Positions 42,999 to 52,280 of a DNA stretch of 64,000 nt are shown here, one piece after another. The translations under genes and the position numbers were made by a program. The stretch lies in contig NZ_BBLU01000001.1 of the NCBI RefSeq assembly GCF_000759715.1, positions 248,001 to 312,000 on the forward strand. Reading direction: 5' to 3'. The first letter of the stretch is position 1. Each line of letters opens with the position of its first letter. The notes below the pieces were generated by a model. That model saw nothing but the letters and a program-made list of their open reading frames with translations. It was not told where the DNA came from and did not search any database. The DNA comes from Demequina mangrovi (GTDB lineage: Bacteria > Actinomycetota > Actinomycetes > Actinomycetales > Demequinaceae).

Positions 42999-45152
42999 AT
43001 GGCGCTGATCGGACCGATCCTCGACAACCGCACGCAGAGGGAGCTGCGGGACGAGCTGGTGCGGCGCATCCCCGCGTACACGAAGCAATGGACGGACCAC
43101 AACGAGAGCGACCCCGGCATCGCCCTGCTCGAACTGTTCGCACACCTGGGCGAGTCGCTGCTCTACCGCTTCAACCAGATCCCCGAGACCACGCGGATCG
43201 AGTTCCTCCGGCTCCTGGGCGTGCAGCCTCGCCCGGCGCGGGCCGCCGAGGTACTGCTTGCTGCAGGCACCGAGCAGCCGGCCGGGGTCCAGGTGCTCCG
43301 GGACTCCGAGGCCTCGGCCGGCAGCGTCTCGTTCCAGACCTCCGACGAGGTCTACGTGTGGCCCCTCGAGGCGGTCGGAGCGGGCAAGACCGAGACCACG
43401 GACGGCGCCGAGGACAGCAAGGCCGATGCGCGCGAGCAGGCGGGAGTGAGGAACGCCGCCGATGCGGCGTTCTACCGCACCGTCCTGACGGCGCCGGACC
43501 CCGCTTCGCCCGACGCCGCCGCGATCGATGTGAGCGAGCAGCTCGATCGCGCGCTGTGGATCGCGGTCCTCGCGAAGGAGACCACGGACGTCTCCGCGCT
43601 CGCGGGCAGGACGCTGTTCCTCGGCATCGCATTCGACGAGGCCCTCGATCCGCCACCCGCGATCGCGACGCTCCGCGCCGATGAGGCGAAGACGTTCCGC
43701 GCAAGCGTGCTCGCCGAGGCCCCGCCCGCCACCTCGTGGCAGCTGTGGTCGGGTCCGCCCGGGTCGGGCGCCGAGACCCCCCTGGTCCCTCTCTCCGTGG
43801 TCGGGGACACCACGCACGGCATGACCACCACCGGCGTGGTCAAGCTCGAGCTCCCCACGCTGCCGCGCCTGCGCGGACCGGGCGACGGCGGCACCGACTC
43901 TCCTCCCCTCATCGACGACGAGGAGACGGCGGCCCGCGTGATCGCGTGGCTGCGCGTGTCACGACCGCAGGCCCAGAACATCGGCGACTCGATCCGGCGC
44001 GTGCGCTGGGTGGGCGCGAACTGCGTCCGCGCAGCGCAGTCGCGCACCCCGGTGCCCGAGTCGCTCGGGACCGGCACGGGCGACGCCAATCAACGGCTCC
44101 GTCTGGCCCACTCCCCCGTCGTCCGGGGAAGCGTCAAGGTCCAGGTGGAGGAGCCGCAGGGATGGACGGACTGGGAGGAGGTCGAGACGTTCGCCCGCAG
44201 CGGCCTGAGCGACCGGCACTTCATGGTCGACCACGAGGACGGCGCCGTCGTGTTCGGCCGCACCCTGGTCCCCCAGATCGGCGAGCGCATCCGCGTGCCC
44301 TCCTACCGCTACAGCGCGGGCAAGGCGGGCAACGTCGCGGCGGGCACGGTCACGTCCTTCCCGCGGCATCCCGCGGTCGAGGTCACCAATCCGTTCCCGG
44401 CGCGCGGTGGAGCGGACACGGCGGACCTCAGGGAGGCGCTCGGAGCGATCCCGGGCGAGGTGCACCGCCGAGATCGAGCGGTCACGCCGGAGGACTTCGC
44501 CGCGCTCGCGAAGGAGGTCACGGGCGTGGCGCGGGTCGACGTGCTCCCGCTGTTCCAACCGGACACGCCCACGGAGCGCGCGGCCGGCGTCACGTCGGTG
44601 ATCGTGGTGCCCGACCTCGATGTCCGGAACCCCGCCGCACCGTTGCCCGACATCGCCCTGCTCCGCGAGGTCGCCGCCCACCTCCAGCCTCGTCGCCTCG
44701 TGACATCCGAGGTCTACGTGATCCCGCCGGAGTACGTCCCGGTCACCATCGCCGTGGGTGTCAAGGTGCGCGACGGCTACCAGGTGGACGCGGTCCGGCG
44801 ATGGGTCGAGACCATCGTCCGCCAGTACCTCTCCCCGGTGCCGCCGAACGGCCCGGACGGCGAGGGATGGCCGCTTGCGCGTGCCGTCCGCGCGGCCGAG
44901 CTGGAGGCTGTCGCCGTGCAGGTCGAGGGCGTCGAGTACGCGGAGGGCGCGCGCCTGGGTCAGGTGACGCCCGCGCGCGGCTCCGCAGCGCGCACCGTGA
45001 CCGAGCGGGACGTGGTTGCCCTCGAGAAGTGGCAGCTCCCCGAGCTCGTGGCCATCGAGGTCGTGCGCGGCGAACCGCCGTTCCCCGGCATGCCTCAGCC
45101 CGGCGCGCAGCCTGACAGGACGCCCGTGCCGCTGCCCCCGGAGGTGTGCTGA
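42999..45152 (+). CDS. Baseplate assembly protein, J-like (Afp11 family)
   Basis: 717-residue 'putative baseplate assembly protein' (J-like, T4 gp6 relative). The start (DNRTQRELRDELVRRIPAYTKQWTDHNESDPGIALLELFAHLGESLLYRFNQIPE) is diagnostic. A middle region of varied domains leads to the J core (GEVHRRDRAVTPEDFAALAKEVTGVARVDVLP and the C-terminal SEVYVIPPEYVPVTIAVGVKV). It forms the wedge ring around the hub. It is somewhat shorter than Afp11. The stop overlaps the next ATG (TGATG). Confidence 0.9.
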   Translation: MALIGPILDNRTQRELRDELVRRIPAYTKQWTDHNESDPGIALLELFAHLGESLLYRFNQIPETTRIEFLRLLGVQPRPARAAEVLLAAGTEQPAGVQVLRDSEASAGSVSFQTSDEVYVWPLEAVGAGKTETTDGAEDSKADAREQAGVRNAADAAFYRTVLTAPDPASPDAAAIDVSEQLDRALWIAVLAKETTDVSALAGRTLFLGIAFDEALDPPPAIATLRADEAKTFRASVLAEAPPATSWQLWSGPPGSGAETPLVPLSVVGDTTHGMTTTGVVKLELPTLPRLRGPGDGGTDSPPLIDDEETAARVIAWLRVSRPQAQNIGDSIRRVRWVGANCVRAAQSRTPVPESLGTGTGDANQRLRLAHSPVVRGSVKVQVEEPQGWTDWEEVETFARSGLSDRHFMVDHEDGAVVFGRTLVPQIGERIRVPSYRYSAGKAGNVAAGTVTSFPRHPAVEVTNPFPARGGADTADLREALGAIPGEVHRRDRAVTPEDFAALAKEVTGVARVDVLPLFQPDTPTERAAGVTSVIVVPDLDVRNPAAPLPDIALLREVAAHLQPRRLVTSEVYVIPPEYVPVTIAVGVKVRDGYQVDAVRRWVETIVRQYLSPVPPNGPDGEGWPLARAVRAAELEAVAVQVEGVEYAEGARLGQVTPARGSAARTVTERDVVALEKWQLPELVAIEVVRGEPPFPGMPQPGAQPDRTPVPLPPEVC

Positions 45153-47299
45153 TGCACGGCGACCGGGACGTGGCGCTGCTGGTCCACGAGGACCAGTGGG
45201 CACGATGCGCGCATGACCGCACCGTGCTCCTCCCCGACGGCGGGGTCGGTCTCGACTGGGCGATGCCGCCGTCGCCGCGCCCGTCGCGCTGGGACGAGGA
45301 CCACGAACGCTGCGCCGACCCGACGCCGCCCTGCGCAGGGCCGTGCGCGGCCGGGATCGCGCACGACCGCTGGGGCCGCACGTGGACCACCCGGCCGCTC
45401 GACGGCACCATCGAGGTGGGCCACCGCCCGGGGGCGCCCGGGGCCTCCTGCCCCGGCGCGCTGCGTCACCCGACGGGCATCGCCATCGATGCGCGCGACC
45501 GGGTCCTGGTCGCGGAGACCGTCGGCAGGGCGGTCGCCGTCCTGGACCCCTGGGCGGGCCGGGTGATCCGACGGGTGCCGATGCCCGGGGCCCCGGTGGA
45601 CCTGGTGGCTCACGGCACCGACGGCGCCCTGGTGCTCACCCGCGCACCTCATCGCCTCATCAGCATCGACGGGGGCTCTCCACCGTGCGTGCGCCGGGTA
45701 CCGCTCAGCCGCCCGCACGGCTACCCCGACGTCGCTCCCGCCCGCGTCACGCTCGTGGCGGGCCGTCCGGTGGTGCTGTGGCACGGCGGCGGAGACGCCG
45801 TGATCGCTGAGACGACGGGTCGCGAGATCCTGGTGGACCGCGCCGCGAGCGACATCGAGGGCACCCCGGGCGGGCTGCTGGTGGTGGCCCGCGGCACCGG
45901 CGAGCCGTTCCGGCGCCTCCGCGGCACCGGCGGGGCGTGGGTCGAGGACCAGCCGCTCGCGGCATCCGGCTACGACGGAGGCGCCGTCACCGTGGGGCCT
46001 CGGGGACGCATCGTGTACACGACGGCCGGGCCGCCTCGCTCGACGCAGGGCTCGAGCGCGCGCTACGCGCGCTCCGGCAGCGTGACCACGTACCGCCTCG
46101 ACGCCGGGGAGTACCGCACGCGATGGGGACGGGTGTTCATCGATGCCTGCCTGCCCACCGGCACGGGGCTCACCGTGCGGGTCCTCACATCCGACGAGGA
46201 CGACGTCGAGGATCCCCTGCAGCCGTCCCCGCCTGGCCGCGGCGCGCCGCGGCTGCGCGCGGCGGAGGCCACGCCGCCCCTCCCGTCGGCCAGCGCCCTC
46301 GCGGACGCCGAGTCGCGGCCCGTGGTCGCGCGCGGCGCGCAGGGCGCGCTCGGCGCGGTGGAGCCGCTCGCAGAAGGCGGCGACTGGGTCACCTACGAGA
46401 CCGGGGTGGATGCTCAGCCGGGCCGCTACCTGTGGCTGCGGATCGAGCTCACGGGCACAGCGAGGACGTCCCCGCGGGTGCGCGCGCTCCGCGTCGAACG
46501 GCCCGGCCATGCGCTCCTGGATTCCCTGCCGCGCCTGTTCTCAAGCGACGACGCCCACGCCGACTTCCTTCATCGCTACCTCACTCCCGCCGAGGGCATC
46601 CTGCACGACCTGGACACGGCGGCCGCCGAGCGTCGGACGCTCATCGACGCCGCCGCCGCTCCCCGCGAGGTGCTGCCCTGGCTCGCGAGCTTCGCGGGCA
46701 TCGTCCTCGACCGCCGCTGGAGCGAGGAGGCGCAGCGCACGCTCATCGCCAAGGCCTACGCCCTGTACGCCCGGCGCGGCACCATCGGGATGCTCGAGAG
46801 CATCCTGTACCTCTACCTGGGGCGCACGGCGCGCATCGTCGAACGCTGGCGTCTCCGGGGCCTCGGCGGCGCGATCCTGGGCCTTGAGCCGGAGGGACGG
46901 CTGCGTTCGCCCACGGTCGTGGGCACCGCTGTCGATGCCGGGATGCTGGGCCACTTCGCCGTCGGTGGAGCGAGCGAGGCCTCGACCGCGTACACCGCGC
47001 TCGCCCACCGCTTCGTGGTGCTGGTGCCCGGGTGCCTCGACGCGGAGCAGCGCGAGGTGGTGGAGCAGCTGATCGAGGCCCACAAGCCTTCGCACACGCT
47101 CGGCGACGTGTGCGAGGTCGGGGCGGGCATGCCCGTGGGGCGCCTTCGGCTGGGGATGACGGCCTACGTCGCCCCGCCCGCGGGGCACCCGCAGGCCACC
47201 ACCGGACAGGTACGGCTCGGCCTGGACGCGAGGGTGGGGCTGCGCGACCCCGCTCCCCGGATCGGTGAGACGCACCTGGGAGAGGCGCGCCTCGGATGA
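45152..47299 (+). CDS. Tail protein I-like baseplate protein (Afp12 family) with a beta-propeller-like domain
   Basis: 715-residue protein. The C-terminal part (~450-620) is the phage tail protein I domain: LDSLPRLFSSDDAHADFLHRYLTPAEGILHDLDT, then LPWLASFAGIVLDRRWSEEAQRTLIAKAYALYARRGTIGMLESIL. The N-terminal ~300 residues contain NHL-like blades (HPTGIAIDARDRVLVAETVGRAVAVLD), which are seen in related CIS proteins. The ATG follows GGAGG. It completes the wedge with the J-like protein and may hold peripheral parts of the baseplate. It overlaps the next gene by 4 bases. Confidence 0.85.
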   Translation: MHGDRDVALLVHEDQWARCAHDRTVLLPDGGVGLDWAMPPSPRPSRWDEDHERCADPTPPCAGPCAAGIAHDRWGRTWTTRPLDGTIEVGHRPGAPGASCPGALRHPTGIAIDARDRVLVAETVGRAVAVLDPWAGRVIRRVPMPGAPVDLVAHGTDGALVLTRAPHRLISIDGGSPPCVRRVPLSRPHGYPDVAPARVTLVAGRPVVLWHGGGDAVIAETTGREILVDRAASDIEGTPGGLLVVARGTGEPFRRLRGTGGAWVEDQPLAASGYDGGAVTVGPRGRIVYTTAGPPRSTQGSSARYARSGSVTTYRLDAGEYRTRWGRVFIDACLPTGTGLTVRVLTSDEDDVEDPLQPSPPGRGAPRLRAAEATPPLPSASALADAESRPVVARGAQGALGAVEPLAEGGDWVTYETGVDAQPGRYLWLRIELTGTARTSPRVRALRVERPGHALLDSLPRLFSSDDAHADFLHRYLTPAEGILHDLDTAAAERRTLIDAAAAPREVLPWLASFAGIVLDRRWSEEAQRTLIAKAYALYARRGTIGMLESILYLYLGRTARIVERWRLRGLGGAILGLEPEGRLRSPTVVGTAVDAGMLGHFAVGGASEASTAYTALAHRFVVLVPGCLDAEQREVVEQLIEAHKPSHTLGDVCEVGAGMPVGRLRLGMTAYVAPPAGHPQATTGQVRLGLDARVGLRDPAPRIGETHLGEARLG

Positions 47300-48900
47300 G
47301 CGACCTCACGATCGACCTGATGACCGCGGCGGTGACGGACTGGCCCGACCCTGAGGCGGTGCGCCCCATGCTCGAGCGGGTCGCCCAGGTGCGCCTCGAC
47401 GATGCGCTGCGCGGGGCGCCGCTACCCGAGGGCGAGTGGTGCGTGCGCCGTCTCGACGTCGCGGTCTCGCTCGACCCCGAGCGGCCGTCCAGCGCGCTCG
47501 AGTCGACCTGGGCGGACCAGGTGCTCGCGGCCCTGCACCGCAGCTTGAGCGCGGGGTCGCCCGAGGTGCTCCACTACCGCCGGCCCGAGGACGCGGTCGA
47601 CGATGCGCTGGCCGGCCTCGCGTCCGGCGTCACCGCGCACGCGTGGGCTTGGACCCAGATGGGCCTTGCGAGGCCAGGCGATCCCTCCCCGTCGAGAGAT
47701 CCGCGGGGGCTGTTCCTGACGCTGCTGGAGCGCCTCGCCCGCGGCCGCGCCGCCGCGCTCGCCCGCGTGGTCGAACAGGTCGGGGGCGTGCGCGCCCACC
47801 GCCTGCTGGGCGCCGAGGGTTGGGAGCGCGCCGCGGAGCTGGTGCTCTCCGAATCCGGCCGGCCGGTGCTGTCGCCCTCGCTCGAACTCCCGGGTTCCGA
47901 CCGCCATGGGATCGCGGGCTCCAGCGGTCGCGCGGGTCCAGGGGCCGGCGACGATGCCCGGGCGGACGTCGCGGCGGCGCGGCAGCCTGCCGCTGGCCAC
48001 CGCAGCGCGCCTGGTGCAGACCCGGCCGCCAGCGCCGCGCAGGATGACGGGCACTCTGCCGCCGACGCTCATGCCCAGACCGTGCTGGCGGCGAGCGCGC
48101 TCGCCATGGCGCTGCTGCGCTCGGGCCTGCGCGTCGGGCCCGCAACGCTCGAGAACTGGGCGACCCTGGCGCTCGGCGAGGCGGAACCGAGCCTGCTGCG
48201 CCGGCCCGACCCGGAGCTCGCGGCGCTGATCGCCGCGCTCGTCCGCCGCCTCCGCGGCACGGTGTCCCCGGGACGCGACAGCATGGCCGCCCGCGCCGTC
48301 GGGCGCACCTGGCCCAAGGGCGGTGCCCGCGACCACGGCGGGTCGGACGCGGCGCCCGGCGCGCGGGACGATGCGCCCGCCGATCAGCCCCCCGTGGAGC
48401 CCCCCGGGGAGCCCACCCGGTGGGGCGGGCTCCTGTTCCTGCTCAACACCGCCGAGGACGCCGGCGTCCCCGAGGCGCTCGCGTCCCCGCCGCTGAGCGA
48501 CCGCGGCGCGACCTGGGCGCTGCACCGTATCGGGATGCTCCTCGCTGAGGCCTCGCCGGAGGACCCCGCCGTCCTGGCGCTCGCAGGCACGCAGGAGGTG
48601 CCGGTGGGCGACACCGACGACGCCACCGAGGCGGCGCTCGCACAGTGCTCCGCCCGGTGGGCGCTCGCCACGCGGGACCGCATGCGTCTCCACGGGGACA
48701 CGGGCGAGAACGGCGGCACCGAGCCGGACGTGCTAGCCCGCATCGTGCGCCGCGACGCGGTGATCCTCAGGCGGCCCGGCTGGACCGAGGCCGTCCTCGC
48801 CATCGAGGACGTCGACCTTGGTGTACGCCGGGCCGGTCTCGACATCGACCCCGGCTGGATGGCGTGGCTAGGTCAGGTGGTGAAGTTCCGCTATGAGTGA
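47296..48900 (+). CDS. CIS tape-measure-like protein (Afp14 family)
   Basis: 534-residue protein placed where afp14 lies, directly before the ATPase. It has the N-terminal style of CIS tape-measure proteins (LERVAQVRLDDALRGAPLPEGEWCVRRLDVAVSLD) and the RWGGLLFLLNTAEDAGV motif near residue 375, with W-x-L-H-x-I-G downstream. Residues ~200-265 are low-complexity Ala/Gly/Asp. Tape measures fix trunk length during assembly; at 534 residues it is much shorter than Afp14, so either a short trunk or a mostly non-spanning protein is expected. Overlaps its neighbours on both sides. Confidence 0.65.
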   Translation: MSDLTIDLMTAAVTDWPDPEAVRPMLERVAQVRLDDALRGAPLPEGEWCVRRLDVAVSLDPERPSSALESTWADQVLAALHRSLSAGSPEVLHYRRPEDAVDDALAGLASGVTAHAWAWTQMGLARPGDPSPSRDPRGLFLTLLERLARGRAAALARVVEQVGGVRAHRLLGAEGWERAAELVLSESGRPVLSPSLELPGSDRHGIAGSSGRAGPGAGDDARADVAAARQPAAGHRSAPGADPAASAAQDDGHSAADAHAQTVLAASALAMALLRSGLRVGPATLENWATLALGEAEPSLLRRPDPELAALIAALVRRLRGTVSPGRDSMAARAVGRTWPKGGARDHGGSDAAPGARDDAPADQPPVEPPGEPTRWGGLLFLLNTAEDAGVPEALASPPLSDRGATWALHRIGMLLAEASPEDPAVLALAGTQEVPVGDTDDATEAALAQCSARWALATRDRMRLHGDTGENGGTEPDVLARIVRRDAVILRRPGWTEAVLAIEDVDLGVRRAGLDIDPGWMAWLGQVVKFRYE

Positions 48901-50875
48901 GGCGCCGTACGAGACCCTCGCCTGGTCCGGCTCGGAGAGCGGGGACCTGACCGCCCGTGCGGGGGCGATCGCGCTCCGCATCGCGGACGTGGTCGAGCTC
49001 CACTGCGCTCCCGAGACCGGCGCAGCGGATGCGGTGACGTTCCTGCGCGAGTGGGCCGATTCCGCCGGAGCAGCGGGCGCGGCATCGGTCCTCATGCCCG
49101 ACTCGCCGCTCGAGCGGCTCGCGAGCGCCTACGGACTCTCGAGCGACGAGGTCGATGTGCTGATCCTCGCCGGCGTGGCCGAGGAGCACGAGGGCCTGGC
49201 CGCCACGTTCCGCTCCCTCCATCCGACGGGCGAGCCGCGCCCGACAGCGGGCCTGGCGGCGTTGCTTTTCGGCGGCGGAAACGCGGAGCGAGCGCGGTTG
49301 CGCTCGATGCTCGCATCCGGCCCCGGGGTGAGATCCGGCCTGATCCGGGTCGAGGGCACGGCTCCGTTCTTCGAGCGGTCGCTGCTGCTCGCCGAGGAGC
49401 TCTGGGCCGCGCTGCACGGCTGGGAGGCGTGGCCCGGCGCGCTTGCCCGCGTCGAGAGCTCCGGCGTCCCCGACGGCATGGACCCGTGGCTGGACCTGCC
49501 CGCTGTCGAGGCCTGCATCGAGACGCTGCGGCAGGACGCCCGCGCGCTCATCGCTGTGCCCCACCCCGATCCCGTGGTGAGCCTGGCCCGTTGCGAGGCG
49601 ATCGCGCACGCTGCCGACCTCCGGGCAGTCGCGGCGTCGTTCGACGAGGGCGACGAGGCGGGCGCCGCGCTGCTGGCGGTTCACGCCCGCGCGCGTGGCG
49701 CGGTGCCCACGGTGGTGCTGCCGGCAACTGACAGGCCCCGCTCAGTGCCGATGGCCCGGTTCCCCGGCGCCGTGCTGGTGTCGATGGCGCCCGGCGCGCT
49801 CGCACCGCCCGCGGACCGTCCGCTCATCCACCTCGATCCAGACACGCTTCCCTTCGCCGCGGTACGCGACGCCTGGGCCGCGGCCGTGCCGTCGCCCGGC
49901 GTGGACATCGACCTCCTCGCCGCTCGTCACCCGCTCGACCCCGCGGTCACCGCACAGCTCGCGCGTGACCTCGCGCTCACGGACGGGGACTGGGACGCGC
50001 GCACCATCTCTACGGCCGTGCGCGGCCGCGCCGGCGCGAGCCTGCCCCCCGGCGTCCGGCTCACCCAGCCCGCGGTGCCGTGGGAGCAGCTCGTGCTGCC
50101 GCCCCCCGCGCTCGACCAGCTGCACGCCGCGGTCGCGCGCCTGGGGGCGCAGGCGACCGTGCTCGAGGAGTGGAGCATGCGGCAGCGTGCTCAGGGCAAC
50201 CGTGGCGTGCGGATGCTCTTCACGGGGACCCCGGGCACGGGCAAGACCCTCGCCGCGGCAGCGCTCGCGACGGCGATCGACACCGACCTCATGGTGGTCG
50301 ATGTTGCACGCCTCGTGTCCAAGTGGCTCGGCGAGACGGAGAAGAACCTCGGCGCGGTCTTCGAGGCGGCGGAGCGCACCCGCGCGGTGCTGCTCCTCGA
50401 CGAGGCGGACGCGCTCTTCGGCACCCGCACCGAGATCTCGGACGCGCACGACCGCTACGCGAACCTCGAGACCGCGTACCTCCTGCAGCGCGTCGAGCAG
50501 TTCGACGGGCTCATCGTGCTCACCAGCAACCTGCGCAAGAACATCGACCCCGCCTTCACGAGGCGTCTCGACTTCGTGGTCGACTTCCCGCTGCCCGATG
50601 TGGAGGCCAGCGAGGCGCTGTGGGACCGGCTGCTGCCGCACGATGCGACGGCCGTACGCGCCACCGACCTCGACATCGGCGCGCTCGCCCGGCTCTACCG
50701 GATCCCCGGTGGGTGGATCCGCAATGCCGCGCTCTCCGCCTCGTTCGCCGCCGCGGCGCGCGACGAGGCCATCACCCAGGACCTGCTGGTGGGCGCGGTG
50801 CACCGCGAGTACCAGAAGGCATCCGCACCGTTCCCCGGCGAGCCACCTAGGAGGCGAGATGACCACCATCGATGA
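48893..50875 (+). CDS. AAA+ ATPase of the CIS (Afp15 family)
   Basis: 660-residue ATPase. The C-terminal half is a classical AAA+ module: Walker A GTPGTGKT (~444-451), Walker B VLLLDEADALFG (~500-511), then sensor-1 LTSNLRKNIDPAFTRRLDFVVDFP. The N-terminal ~370 residues are a divergent ATPase-like or adaptor domain, as in Afp15, which is required for proper sheath assembly. It overlaps the tape-measure gene by 8 bases and the next gene by 17 bases. Confidence 0.9.
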   Translation: MSEAPYETLAWSGSESGDLTARAGAIALRIADVVELHCAPETGAADAVTFLREWADSAGAAGAASVLMPDSPLERLASAYGLSSDEVDVLILAGVAEEHEGLAATFRSLHPTGEPRPTAGLAALLFGGGNAERARLRSMLASGPGVRSGLIRVEGTAPFFERSLLLAEELWAALHGWEAWPGALARVESSGVPDGMDPWLDLPAVEACIETLRQDARALIAVPHPDPVVSLARCEAIAHAADLRAVAASFDEGDEAGAALLAVHARARGAVPTVVLPATDRPRSVPMARFPGAVLVSMAPGALAPPADRPLIHLDPDTLPFAAVRDAWAAAVPSPGVDIDLLAARHPLDPAVTAQLARDLALTDGDWDARTISTAVRGRAGASLPPGVRLTQPAVPWEQLVLPPPALDQLHAAVARLGAQATVLEEWSMRQRAQGNRGVRMLFTGTPGTGKTLAAAALATAIDTDLMVVDVARLVSKWLGETEKNLGAVFEAAERTRAVLLLDEADALFGTRTEISDAHDRYANLETAYLLQRVEQFDGLIVLTSNLRKNIDPAFTRRLDFVVDFPLPDVEASEALWDRLLPHDATAVRATDLDIGALARLYRIPGGWIRNAALSASFAAAARDEAITQDLLVGAVHREYQKASAPFPGEPPRRRDDHHR

Positions 50876-52280
50876 GCCGACCGCCATGAGCACGACGCCG
50901 TACGGGGCCGACGCCTCGACCGCGCTCCCGCTCTGGCCCTGGAACGCGCTGCGGCCAGCGACCGGCATGCTGCTCGACAGCGACGACTTCGAGGTGCTCG
51001 GCGGCAACCCGCGGGCGAAGCACATGCTCCATCAGTCCTGGCAGCACGGGCGCGGCGTGGTCTGGGGACTCGCCGTCGCGCGCCACGGCGAATGGGAGCT
51101 GCGGGTGTCGCGGGGTCTCGCCGTCGACGCTCTCGGGCGCGAGCTCCATGTCGACGCGCCGTGGTGCGTCGACCTGCGGGACGCCCTCAAGGGCCAGCTC
51201 GAGCCGGACTGCGGACCCCAGGAGATCGAGCTCTGCCTGGTGCTCACCTACGACGCGTGCCTGGCCCGGCCGGTACCCGCGCTCGCCGATCCGTGCGATG
51301 TCACCCGCGAGAGCCAGTCGTACTCCCGCGTCCATGAGCGCGCGCGGCTCGCGCTGGTGCCTGGCCACCCCGGGCTGCCTCGCACGTATCACCGCGTGCG
51401 CGTGCTGCTCGGTCTCGACAAGGTGGGCAAGCACGACGACGCCGGGAAGGAGGCCCTCGCGCAGCGCTACGAGGTGCTCGCCGCCGAGCCCGCGCATCGT
51501 GCCCGGGAGCTGCTGCGGGGCTTCAGGTGCCTCGCGGCGCGCGATGCCGCGGACCTCACCGCGGACGGCTCCGACTGCGAGCCGGGACTCTTCCCCACCC
51601 CCGAGGCACACGCCGGCGTGGTGCTCGGGTGCGTCCGCGTCACGGTGCGCAGCGACAGCGACCATCCCGCGATCGTGGACGGCAAGGTCTGCATCGACGA
51701 CTGCTGCCGTCCCACCCTGATTCCCACGACCGTGATCCAGGACCTGGTCTGCGGCCTCGCCCCAGGACTCATCGGCAGCGGGGACACGCGCGCAGCGGTG
51801 GGTCCCCAGGCGGTGCCCGGCAGCATCGCATGGGTCGATGACGAGTCCGACGGCAAGGGTCGCCACCGCCGGTCCGCCGCCTTCACCTTCGCGGTGACGG
51901 AGCACCTGCTGCCGGCGACGCTCACGATGACCACGGTCACGGTCAACTCGCTCTCGAAGAACGGATGGGCCCCCGAAGGCCTGGAGACCCGCCCGACGTA
52001 CGACCCGGACACCAGGCGCGTGACCGTCGAGCTGTCGGACCGTCCGCGCAACCCGCTCATCAGGGTGGTGGTCACGGGCACGGGGCCCACGCCGGTCTAC
52101 GGCGCCTCGCCCCGCGCGCCGCTCGCGGGGGTGCTCGGTGATGACCCGGGACTCGCTGGACAGGGCAAGGACGCGGTGCTCACCGCGGAGAACCCGCGCG
52201 GGGGCGACGACGGCGCGAAGCACGAGCCGGCGGACATGGCGACGATGGAAGGAGATGGCCACCATGACGACCACGAGTGA
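50859..52280 (+). CDS. CIS-associated protein A, shared N-terminal domain
   Basis: 473-residue protein not assigned to a family I know. Residues ~25-95 (NALRPATGMLLDSDDFEVLG...GRGVVWGLAV...LRVSRGLAVDALGREL) are similar to the N terminus of the next gene product, so the two share a domain. The middle has several Cys residues (for example CIDDCCRP), and the C-terminal part looks beta-rich. AGGAGGCGAG gives a strong ribosome-binding site despite overlapping the ATPase. It may be a peripheral baseplate or receptor-binding protein in a cluster lacking an obvious fibre gene; that is inference. Confidence 0.6.
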   Translation: MTTIDEPTAMSTTPYGADASTALPLWPWNALRPATGMLLDSDDFEVLGGNPRAKHMLHQSWQHGRGVVWGLAVARHGEWELRVSRGLAVDALGRELHVDAPWCVDLRDALKGQLEPDCGPQEIELCLVLTYDACLARPVPALADPCDVTRESQSYSRVHERARLALVPGHPGLPRTYHRVRVLLGLDKVGKHDDAGKEALAQRYEVLAAEPAHRARELLRGFRCLAARDAADLTADGSDCEPGLFPTPEAHAGVVLGCVRVTVRSDSDHPAIVDGKVCIDDCCRPTLIPTTVIQDLVCGLAPGLIGSGDTRAAVGPQAVPGSIAWVDDESDGKGRHRRSAAFTFAVTEHLLPATLTMTTVTVNSLSKNGWAPEGLETRPTYDPDTRRVTVELSDRPRNPLIRVVVTGTGPTPVYGASPRAPLAGVLGDDPGLAGQGKDAVLTAENPRGGDDGAKHEPADMATMEGDGHHDDHE

